A stretch of 11,333 bases of DNA from Hermodarchaeum sp048885185. GTDB taxonomy: Archaea; Asgardarchaeota; Hermodarchaeia; Hermodarchaeales; Hermodarchaeaceae. Positions within the stretch are counted from its first letter, which is position 1; every line of letters starts with the position of its first letter. The notes beneath the pieces are model-generated. The model worked only from the letters and a program-made list of their open reading frames with translations, ran no database searches and was not told where the DNA came from. Positions 5,751-11,333 of this stretch are shown in pieces. The position numbers and the translations under genes are program-made. The stretch is from the NCBI GenBank assembly GCA_048885185.1, contig JBHLQC010000037.1:1-11333 (forward strand), given 5' to 3'.

Positions 5751-5798
5751 CCTTCACGTCAACTCATCCTGGCGTGAAGGGATTCTTTCTTTTCTTTT
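5751..5798 (+). terminator. Hairpin plus T-rich tract between convergent genes
   Basis: CCTTCACGTC (5751-5760) pairs with GGCGTGAAGG (5771-5780) to form a ten-base-pair stem with one G-T pair and a ten-base loop. A pyrimidine-rich tract, ATTCTTTCTTTTCTTTTAC, follows. It lies 24 bases after the OB-fold stop and just before the end of the convergent GNAT gene. Archaeal termination is mainly T-tract driven, so the tract may matter more than the stem. Confidence 0.65.
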
Positions 5799-5801
5799 AC
5801 T

Positions 5802-6341
5802 TCACTGGGAATCTTTCTGGATTTTCTCAAGCAGGACCTGTGGTTGAATAGCAACCACGAGAAGCTCGAATCCTGGCTGCTCTACGCGTGTGCTAACTTT
5901 TTGAAATCCTAAATGCTCAAAGTAAAAGTTGAGAGCCCGAGAGTCAATTGAACTCACAGTAGTTCTGATGACGGTTAGGTTATGGGATTGACCATACTCT
6001 GCTAAATGTCGTAATAGACGAGTGCCAGTGCCTTTGTATGGGGGGATTGCACAAATAAAGCGGATAAAAAGTTCGTCGGGTTTATGATAGAAATCTAGGA
6101 GTCCAATGATCGATGTGCCTTCTAGGGCAAGCCAAATATGGCGGTTCTCCTTCTTTTCCAGAAGAAAAATTTTCAAATGTAACCGCATGCCTTCCGTGAG
6201 TTCATCTAGAGGTTCTGTTGACCCCGGAGGCTTCTCCATTAGAAGACCCTGGGCATAAACGGAAGCAGTCTCATCCAGATATTTTCTCGAGAACTCGGTA
6301 ATCTGCCAGGATTTCGACGGAGGAATTTGAAGACACCCCAA
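5802..6341 (-). CDS. GNAT-family N-acetyltransferase
   Basis: It transfers an acetyl group from acetyl-CoA to an unidentified amine. The 179-residue protein has a central beta strand followed by the acetyl-CoA-binding loop (IRFICAIPPYKGTGTRLLRHL, about 93-113). This contains GTG, in place of the more usual Q/RxxGxG/A, with proline at the first position. Motif B is SRALNFYFEHLGFQKV (134-149), typical of the C-terminal half of GNATs. The first 60 residues are less conserved and probably shape the substrate site. The frame opens at TTG 6341 after an upstream stop, with no ATG before Met35 and no visible ribosome site, so the start is uncertain and the transcript may be leaderless. Substrate cannot be told from sequence or neighbours. 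Confidence 0.8.
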   Translation of the reverse strand: MGCLQIPPSKSWQITEFSRKYLDETASVYAQGLLMEKPPGSTEPLDELTEGMRLHLKIFLLEKKENRHIWLALEGTSIIGLLDFYHKPDELFIRFICAIPPYKGTGTRLLRHLAEYGQSHNLTVIRTTVSSIDSRALNFYFEHLGFQKVSTRVEQPGFELLVVAIQPQVLLEKIQKDSQ

Positions 6342-6356
6342 TGAATACTTGTCTTA

Positions 6357-6375
6357 GTTATGTATGTTCCATAAC
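6357..6375. promoter_or_regulatory. Inverted repeat GTTATG-N7-CATAAC
   Basis: A perfect six-base dyad, weakly extended by TTAG and CTAA on the flanks, lies 15 bases upstream of the GNAT start and about 70 bases before the TATA box of the ferredoxin gene. It could be a regulator site for either divergent gene; no cognate regulator is evident. Confidence 0.3.
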
Positions 6376-6445
6376 CTCTAAAACGGGATTCCATTAATGT
6401 GTACTTAAGTCATGTCTTCACGAGCAAAAACATCCTGTATCCTTG

Positions 6446-6453
6446 TTTATAAC
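6446..6453 (+). promoter_or_regulatory. Candidate TATA box of the ferredoxin-acyl-CoA dehydrogenase pair
   Basis: TTTATAAC is centred about 27 bases ahead of GTG 6477. That is the spacing expected for a transcript starting at or next to the start codon, so a leaderless mRNA is likely. Confidence 0.5.
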
Positions 6454-6476
6454 ACCAGTTCGAAAGTGTGATTGCT

Positions 6477-6812
6477 GTGCCAATTGACCGAACTTTCAAA
6501 ACTTCATGGAAACAAACTGGAACTCATGAAGGGCATGCAGTGTGGACTTCACCTCAGGTTCAATTAGGCATACACGGAACTCGTGTTGCAGTTGACTTTG
6601 ATGAATGCACAGGCTGCCTCAAATGCATCACCGTCTGCCCCGAAGACGTGTTTGTCCCATGGGAAGCAAAGCCCAATCAAGTAAAAGCTGACCCAAAAGA
6701 AGAAAACGCGTGTCTTGAGTGTCTAGCCTGCGAGCTTGTTTGTCCCGTGGATGCCATACTCATTACGCGGGCCTCTGATGGACATGACACCTTAACCGCT
6801 TTATTAGAGTAG
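6477..6812 (+). CDS. zfx: Zinc-containing 2[4Fe-4S] ferredoxin
   Basis: A cytoplasmic electron carrier of the type known from Sulfolobus and Thermoplasma, where it accepts electrons from 2-oxoacid oxidoreductases. The N-terminal extension carries the zinc ligands: HEGH (His17, His20), GIHGT (His33) and Asp72 in the KADP segment between the cluster motifs. All four match the ligands I recall for the S. tokodaii protein. Both cluster motifs are complete, CTGCLKCITVCP (Cys44, 47, 50, 54) and CLECLACELVCP (Cys79, 82, 85, 89). Two [4Fe-4S] clusters are therefore expected, whereas the Sulfolobus form has Asp in the first motif. The product is 111 residues from GTG 6477; GTG 6468 would add three. 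The first is preferred on TATA spacing. It lies 16 bases before the acyl-CoA dehydrogenase, so the two share a transcript. Confidence 0.88.
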   Translation: MPIDRTFKTSWKQTGTHEGHAVWTSPQVQLGIHGTRVAVDFDECTGCLKCITVCPEDVFVPWEAKPNQVKADPKEENACLECLACELVCPVDAILITRASDGHDTLTALLE

Positions 6813-6828
6813 TGACATATTCCTTCTC

Positions 6829-8094
6829 ATGTTTGATGTTCTATTAACTGAGAGTGAGCGGAAAATCCGTGATGAAGTTCGGACCTTTGTCCGTGATCAA
6901 GTCGATCCAGATTTAATCATTCGCATGGATAGCAATGAGCAGGAATACCCCTACGACTTTGTCAAAGCCGTAACGAAAGCCAACCTAATCGGGCTCCGGT
7001 TTCCTAAGAAATACAACGGACGCGGGCTCAATTGGGTTTCTGAAATGCTTGCAATAGAAGAAATTGGCGTTCTCGGAATCGCCCTTGGCTGTGCTTATTC
7101 ATTACCAAGCATTGTTTGTGAAGCTATTGACAAGTTTGGCAGTGAAGATCAAAAACGAAACTACTTAGCTCCGACACTTCGCGGTGAGAAAATCTGTGCT
7201 GAGGGGCTCACGGAACCAAGGGGCGGATCAGATTTCTTTGGCACCAATACTTCGGCAATCCCTCAGGGCGATCATTTTTTGATAAACGGCGAAAAACGCT
7301 TCGTCGCAGGAGGAATTGGAGCTGATTATTTCCTGATTTACGCTAGAACTAATCCTCAAGCTGCACCACACGAAGCTCTAAGTGCCTTTCTCGTCGATCG
7401 CGATATGGGAGTTGAAGTCGAGGAACATTATAGCCTAATGGGCTGTCGTGGCATGGGTGCTGCACGAATCATTCTAAAGGATGTAGAAGTGCCTAATCAG
7501 AACTTAATCGGTCAAATTCATGCGGCCACTCCTATCTTTAACGCGATGATGGTACCCGAACGTTTAACATCTGCCGCAGGTGCCATTGGGTTAGGTCGAG
7601 CAGCTCTTGAGATTGCCATCCGCTATGCTACACGTCGTGAAGCTTTTGGCACAACTATCAGCCGCTTTGAGGGTATCAGTTTCAAAATAGCAAATTGTGC
7701 AACTGCCCTGGATGCTGCGCGTGGACTGGTTTATCGCGCCGCTCGCCTTGCAGACAACAATACACCAAGTCGAAAAGCCGTTTCACAAGCCAAACTCTTC
7801 GCCACAGAAACCTGCTATCAAACAGTTTCCGAATCCATGCAAATCCTCGGAGGAATAGGTTATACCGACGTATATCCCATCGAACGGCTCTTCCGCGATG
7901 CTAGATTAGCAACCATCTGGACAGGTAGCAGTGAAATTATGCGCCTCACCATTCAAAGTGACATCTTCAAGGAAGTGCTTAAGGAAGAACGAGGAACAAA
8001 ACGCGATGTTGAGTTAGATACGCCTGGTGCCAGTAAAACTGCTGAAAAAGTTTACAAAGAAGATCCAACCAAGTACTATCCAAAGAAGGATTAA
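6829..8094 (+). CDS. Acyl-CoA dehydrogenase family protein
   Basis: A FAD enzyme interconverting acyl-CoA and 2-enoyl-CoA, in fatty-acid or branched-chain amino-acid metabolism. It has the three ACAD domains: helical N-terminal (1-120), beta middle domain with the flavin-contacting EPRGGSD (129-135), and helical C-terminal domain (about 230-385) with RREAFG (269-274) and QILGGIGYTDVYPIERLFRDAR (338-359). At the site of the MCAD catalytic Glu (YEGT) it reads WTGS with Thr365. A Glu instead lies at 244 in VPERL, the position used by long-chain and isovaleryl-CoA dehydrogenases. The 421-residue length exceeds the usual 380 because of a charged tail after residue 386. It starts 16 bases after the zinc ferredoxin stop; its ribosome site is weak. 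No ETF genes are nearby. Acyl chain specificity is unknown. Confidence 0.9.
   Translation: MFDVLLTESERKIRDEVRTFVRDQVDPDLIIRMDSNEQEYPYDFVKAVTKANLIGLRFPKKYNGRGLNWVSEMLAIEEIGVLGIALGCAYSLPSIVCEAIDKFGSEDQKRNYLAPTLRGEKICAEGLTEPRGGSDFFGTNTSAIPQGDHFLINGEKRFVAGGIGADYFLIYARTNPQAAPHEALSAFLVDRDMGVEVEEHYSLMGCRGMGAARIILKDVEVPNQNLIGQIHAATPIFNAMMVPERLTSAAGAIGLGRAALEIAIRYATRREAFGTTISRFEGISFKIANCATALDAARGLVYRAARLADNNTPSRKAVSQAKLFATETCYQTVSESMQILGGIGYTDVYPIERLFRDARLATIWTGSSEIMRLTIQSDIFKEVLKEERGTKRDVELDTPGASKTAEKVYKEDPTKYYPKKD
8091..8094. other. Overlapping convergent stop codons
   Basis: The four bases TTAA read TAA on the plus strand (8092-8094, acyl-CoA dehydrogenase) and TAA on the minus strand (8093-8091, radical SAM). 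There is no room for a terminator between these genes, so the two transcripts must overlap at their 3' ends. Confidence 0.95.
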
Positions 8095-9086
8095 GCTTCT
8101 TTCTGAGCTGAATAATAGAATTCATTCATATGCTGGCGTACAGTTATCGCATCTCCTCGACGAAGTTGGGAGATTAAAGGTAAAAGAGAACTAATGGAAA
8201 TATCTAGTGATTGAGCCAGATCCTTTAGTCGGCATGGGCGACGTTGAAGCATTGTCAAAATATCCTTACGAAGAGACCGATGGGATTTCCAGGAAGCTGC
8301 CTGTTTTCGAGCATCATGAATGCCATAGACCCAGATTCTTTCTCTAGCCACTGAACTGCTAAGTTCTAAAGCAAAATCCTTCAATTCGGACTGGCTAATC
8401 GGTTGAACTTGTTTATCGGCAGGGGGACGCCAAGGAGTATAAAGCTGAATGATGTCAACAACCGATTCCAGTTCAACTAACTCCCTCATCAACGTCTCTC
8501 GAGCTTTGCCACTAATATTTGAAATCCCAGATGATAATTTGAGCAACATTACCTCGAGCGCTATCGAAGTCTTTGTCTTCGTTCTAAGTCCATGAATTGC
8601 CTTTACCAGTTGGTCATGTCGAAATGGAGCCACAGGGCGATTAATTACTCGATGGGTTTTATCGTCTCCTGCATCAAATTTCACTGTCACAATATCAAAT
8701 TCGGTTAGATACTTCATGACCTTTGGGTGACCTAGTAACGACCCATTACTCAGCAAAACAATGGGTAACTCAGGAAGTCGCTTTCGAACCCCTCTAACCA
8801 TTGATCCTAACCGCAAATTAAGAGTGGGTTCACCCGACCCGGAAAAAGTCACCACGTCAAGACTCTCAATTGAAATCTGACGTAAATATTCATCAAGTTG
8901 GTTGAGTAGTTGTTTTTCATCAGGTAACGTTTCTTGCACTGTATCCACAGAATGTACAGGTTTTTTTGTGGGGCCTAATTGACAGTAAACACAATTGAAT
9001 GTACAACGCTTAGGAGGAGGAACTGGATCAATACCCAGAGACCTTCCATAACGCCATGACATGACTGGACCGTATACCATACTCAT
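8091..9086 (-). CDS. Radical SAM protein, COG0731-like, with C-terminal winged-helix-like region
   Basis: A 331-residue protein predicted to cleave S-adenosylmethionine with a [4Fe-4S] cluster. The cluster motif is CTFNCVYC (Cys28, 32, 35), inside the characteristic YGPVMSWRYGRSLGIDPVPPP context of the archaeal COG0731 'Fe-S oxidoreductase' group. TFSGSGEPTL (80-89) and LLSNGS (111-116) are the GEP and substrate/SAM-side strands. The last 60 residues (about 272-331: RKDILTMLQRRP, LKDLAQSLDISISSLLPLISQLRRGDAI) look like a winged helix, suggesting nucleic-acid or effector binding (inference). The substrate is not known. It converges on the acyl-CoA dehydrogenase gene, and the palindrome TTAA supplies both stops. 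The DUF134 gene ends 33 bases upstream on the same strand, so they may be co-transcribed. Confidence 0.88.
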   Translation of the reverse strand: MSMVYGPVMSWRYGRSLGIDPVPPPKRCTFNCVYCQLGPTKKPVHSVDTVQETLPDEKQLLNQLDEYLRQISIESLDVVTFSGSGEPTLNLRLGSMVRGVRKRLPELPIVLLSNGSLLGHPKVMKYLTEFDIVTVKFDAGDDKTHRVINRPVAPFRHDQLVKAIHGLRTKTKTSIALEVMLLKLSSGISNISGKARETLMRELVELESVVDIIQLYTPWRPPADKQVQPISQSELKDFALELSSSVARERIWVYGIHDARKQAASWKSHRSLRKDILTMLQRRPCRLKDLAQSLDISISSLLPLISQLRRGDAITVRQHMNEFYYSAQKEA

Positions 9087-9119
9087 AGCGTAATTCGCCC
9101 ACTATCAGAATCTCAGAGT

Positions 9120-9479
9120 TTAGCTCGATTTTTTCGTTTTTTTCACAACATCTTTTTTGTCAGAAACCTTCGGAGTAATAAGGATGGGGTGAAGTTCTGC
9201 TAATGCGGTTGCCACTTTTCTACGACCTTCAGTGACTAGACGCCAGACTGTACCTCGAGATACGCCCATCTTTTCTCCCGTTTGTTCTTGGTCTAAGCCT
9301 TCACCATCGACTAATCGTAAAGCCTCAAGTTCTGAATAATTCAACTCTATTGGAGGTTTGCTCCATGCTTGAGCTGGACTCGGTTTACTCGGCGTAAAAA
9401 CGGTGGGTTCGGGCGTATGACCTAACATAATGGGTTTTGGGCGGCGACCGCGACCACCCCAACCTCGTCGATGCCTCAT
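9120..9479 (-). CDS. DUF134-family helix-turn-helix protein, predicted transcription regulator
   Basis: A 119-residue protein. Residues 48-93 match DUF134: YSELEALRLVDGEGLDQEQTGEKMGVSRGTVWRLVTEGRRKVATAL is the sigma-70 region-4-like helix-turn-helix, with MGVSRGTVWRL as the recognition part. The N-terminus is Arg/Gly-rich (RRGWGGRGRR, 4-13), unlike the typical family opening, and the tail is Lys-rich. DUF134 proteins commonly lie beside MinD-ferredoxin ATPases and NifX-like carrier proteins, and that neighbourhood appears here. It diverges from a zinc-ribbon gene across a region holding two operator-like dyads, which makes it the natural candidate for binding them. No ribosome site precedes ATG 9479, whereas a TATA-like stretch at 9512-9519 lies 33 bases upstream, so the mRNA probably has a very short leader. 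Confidence 0.85.
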   Translation of the reverse strand: MRHRRGWGGRGRRPKPIMLGHTPEPTVFTPSKPSPAQAWSKPPIELNYSELEALRLVDGEGLDQEQTGEKMGVSRGTVWRLVTEGRRKVATALAELHPILITPKVSDKKDVVKKTKKSS

Positions 9480-9511
9480 GATTGTTCAGAGAAGATTGCT
9501 AGTTCGATGCA

Positions 9512-9520
9512 TTTATATAT
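9512..9520. promoter_or_regulatory. Bidirectional TATA-like element
   Basis: TTTATATAT reads as a TATA box on both strands. To the left it would start the DUF134 transcript near 9489. To the right it would start the zinc-ribbon transcript near 9540, inside or between the two dyad repeats, which fits repression by a bound regulator. Confidence 0.5.
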
Positions 9521-9523
9521 TTC

Positions 9524-9541
9524 TGTGCATAATCACAAAAT
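9524..9541. promoter_or_regulatory. Operator-like repeat, copy 1
   Basis: TGTGCATAATCACAAAAT, containing the dyad TGTG-CATAAT-CACA. It is identical to copy 2 at 17 of 18 positions (T9533 versus A9556) and sits 23 bases upstream of it, just after the TATA-like element. Confidence 0.7.
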
Positions 9542-9546
9542 AGATT

Positions 9547-9564
9547 TGTGCATAAACACAAAAT
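9547..9564. promoter_or_regulatory. Operator-like repeat, copy 2
   Basis: TGTGCATAAACACAAAAT. With two further bases on the left it makes the perfect dyad TTTGTG-CATAAA-CACAAA at 9545-9562. It directly abuts the ribosome site of the zinc-ribbon gene. The 23-base distance from copy 1 is close to two helical turns, so both sites face nearly the same side of the DNA and could be bound cooperatively. Confidence 0.72.
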
Positions 9565-9571
9565 GAGGTGA
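9565..9571 (+). promoter_or_regulatory. Strong Shine-Dalgarno of the zinc-ribbon gene
   Basis: GAGGTGA, eight bases ahead of ATG 9580, is the best ribosome site in the window. It contains the alternative GTG 9568, so ATG 9580 is the likely start. Confidence 0.75.
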
Positions 9572-9579
9572 AATATAAT

Positions 9580-9864
9580 ATGTGGCAACGCGGAAACCGA
9601 GGACGCGGACGTGGTAGAAACCAAGGACCTTGGCCAGGAAACGGACCATTCTCTCATCTACCACCATGGCAACGACCAGGATGGCTCTATGGCCCTGGAA
9701 GTTGTTGGTACCTCTATCAACAAAACAAAGACACTGCTTCTGATCAAGTTCCCCCATTTCCGGACCAATTCGCTCCCAGAATCAATTATTGCTCAAACTG
9801 TGACGCTCCAATCATGCCTAATTCAAACTACTGTTCTCAGTGCGGAAAAAAAGTTGATAAATAA
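9580..9864 (+). CDS. Short Gly/Arg/Pro/Trp-rich protein with C-terminal zinc ribbon
   Basis: A 94-residue protein. The first half is low-complexity: RGNRGRGRGRNQGPWPGNGP, then an aromatic stretch PPWQRPGWLYGPGSCWYLY (28-46). The C-terminus is a zinc ribbon, CSNC-x10-CSQC (Cys71, 74, 85, 88), of the double zinc ribbon/'zinc-ribbon domain' type. The N-terminal half recalls the Gly/Pro-rich small proteins (DUF5320-like) often encoded with DUF134 regulators and MinD-ferredoxin ATPases, but the zinc ribbon is an addition to that pattern as I know it. It has its own TATA-like element, a strong ribosome site and two operator-like dyads. The likely function is a metal-handling or partner-binding accessory of the metallocluster system (inference). 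Confidence 0.75.
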   Translation: MWQRGNRGRGRGRNQGPWPGNGPFSHLPPWQRPGWLYGPGSCWYLYQQNKDTASDQVPPFPDQFAPRINYCSNCDAPIMPNSNYCSQCGKKVDK

Positions 9865-9905
9865 ATATCACGGCTCTTAGTCGTCGAATTGGGAATAAAC
9901 AAGTC

Positions 9906-10784
9906 CTAAACTTCTTGAAACGCATCTAGCTGTTGCTCAACTTTTTTCCAAATAGTTTTCAACTCTTTTGAGAGCATATTAGAGGGAGCATATTCAACTA
10001 TTGGTCGTCCTGCAACAACGGCTTTGTACATTATGGGATCATACTTTAGTTCTCCTATTAGTGGAATTCCCTTTTGATGGCAATAGTCTTCTATTTCCTT
10101 TGCTTTTTTGATATTCAAGTCGGCTTTATTTGTAAGAACCATCACTGGCATATTGAAGTGCTGAAACAAATCGAGAACACGTTGTAAATCATGAATTGCC
10201 GGAACTGTAGGCTCAGTAACAACTAATCCGGCTGAGGCACCAGTAATGGCGGATATTGCCGCACAGGCTATTCCTGGTGGCCCATCAATCAAAATGAGTT
10301 TCTTCCCATGTTTCCTCGCTAGATTAGAGGCAAGCTCACGAACACGAGTAACTAATTTACCAGAATTGCTCTCTCCCGCCAACAACAGTGCATGAGCCAT
10401 GGGACCATAATCAGTCTCAGAGGAATAGATGTATCCTGATAGGCGTTCATGCATTTCAATCGCGTCTGCAGGACAACTAATGAAACAAACACCACAGCCC
10501 TCGCACATTATAGGATCAACTTGGAAACTTGGAGAAATCGCATCAAACTTACATGCAACTTCACAAGCACCACATCCAGTGCATAATTCAGGATTGATCA
10601 CTGCAACTTTAGACTCAATGAATTCCTCAGTTGATTGAATATCGGGTCCTAAGAGCAAGTGTAGATTCGGTGCATCAACATCACAATCAGCAATGAGTGG
10701 ATTAGGTGCTAGTGCTGCCAATGCCGCTGTAATCGTTGTTTTTCCCGTACCACCCTTCCCACTGACTATAACTAGCTCTTTCAT
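9906..10784 (-). CDS. MinD/Mrp-superfamily ATPase with inserted 2[4Fe-4S] ferredoxin domain
   Basis: A 292-residue P-loop ATPase of the COG1149 type. It has the deviant Walker A motif SGKGGTGKTT (8-17, signature Lys10), switch I DCDVDAPN (33-40) and Walker B LILIDGPPG (163-171). Between these, at about 60-112, is an inserted ferredoxin with Cys68, 71, 74, 78 and Cys94, 97, 100, 104. Such pairs are thought to build or move iron-sulfur or Fe-Mo-type clusters, by analogy with Mrp/NBP35 scaffolds and from their co-occurrence with NifX/NifB-like proteins; direct biochemistry is scarce. ATG 10784 overlaps the upstream ATPase stop (ATGA, 10784-10781), and GGAGG stands eight bases before it within that gene, so the two proteins are translationally coupled and probably form a heterodimer (inference). 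It converges on the zinc-ribbon gene. Confidence 0.9.
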   Translation of the reverse strand: MKELVIVSGKGGTGKTTITAALAALAPNPLIADCDVDAPNLHLLLGPDIQSTEEFIESKVAVINPELCTGCGACEVACKFDAISPSFQVDPIMCEGCGVCFISCPADAIEMHERLSGYIYSSETDYGPMAHALLLAGESNSGKLVTRVRELASNLARKHGKKLILIDGPPGIACAAISAITGASAGLVVTEPTVPAIHDLQRVLDLFQHFNMPVMVLTNKADLNIKKAKEIEDYCHQKGIPLIGELKYDPIMYKAVVAGRPIVEYAPSNMLSKELKTIWKKVEQQLDAFQEV

Positions 10785-11333
10785 TGCTCATTCCTCCCTT
10801 GAATCATTTGAAAAAGTGTTTCAAACTGAGATTTCCACTCAGGCATTTTGGTGACAAACGGAATACCTTCGGCAAAGAGTTCGGCAATTTTCCGACTATG
10901 GGGAATTTCCAACAAGATAGGAAGTTGCTCACTTTTGCAATAGGAATATACTTGTTTATCTCCAATTCCCGCACGGTTCACTACAACTCCAATGGGTATC
11001 TTAAGTTGACGGATTGTGTCCACTGCTAGTTGAAGATCATGTAAACCAAACGGTGTCGGTTCAGTAACTAAAATACAGTAATCTGAACCATGCACCGATT
11101 CTACCATAGGACAGGAAACACCTGGGGGACAATCAATAATTACGGTAACATCATTATTGGTATTGGCTTGCTCCTTGACTGCTTTAATCACAGGAACTGC
11201 TAAAGGTTCTCCAATATTGAGGTTTCCATAAACAATTTCCACTTTGTGGTTCGCTGCTCCTCTATGGGTTACTCCGAGCTGTCGTTTACCTTCTTTGATA
11301 GCCTGATTAGGGCAGCTTAAAATGCATCCACCA
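10781..11333 (-). CDS. MinD/Mrp-superfamily ATPase with ferredoxin insert, second of a pair (5' part missing)
   Basis: The frame stays open to the right edge, so the GTG at 11242 is not the true start. The visible 183 residues begin in the second ferredoxin motif (GGCILSCPNQAI) and continue through the conserved linker. NLNIGEPLAVPVIKAVKEQA follows, then Walker B VIIDCPPGVSCP and EPTPFGLHDLQLAVDTI, ending with the C-terminal regulatory part of the fold. The Walker A lysines and first cysteine motif lie outside the window. NIGEP near the ATPase core and the ferredoxin insertion put it in the same family as its downstream neighbour, with which it overlaps by four bases. The missing upstream part probably continues into further genes of the same cluster, such as a NifX-like protein. 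Confidence 0.88.
   Translation of the reverse strand, partial: GGCILSCPNQAIKEGKRQLGVTHRGAANHKVEIVYGNLNIGEPLAVPVIKAVKEQANTNNDVTVIIDCPPGVSCPMVESVHGSDYCILVTEPTPFGLHDLQLAVDTIRQLKIPIGVVVNRAGIGDKQVYSYCKSEQLPILLEIPHSRKIAELFAEGIPFVTKMPEWKSQFETLFQMIQGRNEQ

Noticed and set aside
6458..6470. GTTCGAA resembling a tRNA T-loop
   Set aside because: No acceptor, D or anticodon stems can be folded around it, and it lies in the ferredoxin promoter region.
1..11333. Search for CRISPR arrays, insertion sequences, attachment sites and phage genes
   Set aside because: No regularly spaced repeats beyond the two operator copies, no transposase or integrase, and no terminal inverted repeats were seen.

Overview
The window reads as archaeal chromosome, probably from an anaerobic or microaerophilic lineage rich in iron-sulfur enzymes. 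The evidence is a Sulfolobus-type single OB-fold protein with an Arg/Gly tail, a zinc-containing ferredoxin with all four zinc ligands, a COG0731-like radical SAM protein, AT-rich TATA-like boxes, and a recurrent GGTGA-type Shine-Dalgarno that resets several starts. Base composition is moderate, by eye around 45% GC. An Asgard (for example Thorarchaeia-like), Bathyarchaeia-like or Thermoplasmata-like source would fit, but the sequence alone does not decide the lineage. No rRNA, tRNA, CRISPR array or insertion sequence was seen.

Left part (1-3388): a truncated class III aminotransferase on the minus strand (AGXT2/beta-alanine-pyruvate-like) diverges from a PreA-like dihydropyrimidine dehydrogenase subunit. 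A degenerate ferritin-like protein, a 283-residue iron-sulfur protein with extra cysteines and an 82-residue ferredoxin follow on the plus strand. The aminotransferase and PreA fit the two ends of reductive pyrimidine breakdown. No flavin/NADPH partner (PreT) is present, so the downstream ferredoxin proteins are candidate electron donors.

Middle (3434-6341): a minus-strand oxidative-stress group holds a small orphan protein, a flavin reductase-rubredoxin fusion (Hrb type) and a Bcp/PrxQ peroxiredoxin. A gene-poor 298-base stretch leads into the plus-strand OB-fold nucleic-acid-binding protein. That gene converges on a GNAT acetyltransferase, with a hairpin/T-rich terminator between them.

Right-centre (6468-9086): a zinc-type 2[4Fe-4S] ferredoxin sits 17 bases upstream of an acyl-CoA dehydrogenase whose catalytic base appears to be at the LCAD/IVD position. 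This pair converges on a radical SAM gene, the two stop codons sharing a TTAA palindrome.

Right end (9120-11333): a DUF134 regulator diverges from a short Gly/Arg/Pro-rich zinc-ribbon protein. Between them lie two near-identical 18-bp repeats, each with a TGTG-N6-CACA dyad, which look like the regulator's operator. Converging on the zinc-ribbon gene are two overlapping MinD-family ATPases with inserted ferredoxin domains; the upstream one runs off the window. This resembles the DUF134/MinD-ferredoxin clusters that usually accompany NifX/NifB-like metallocluster carrier proteins. None of those carriers lies inside the window.
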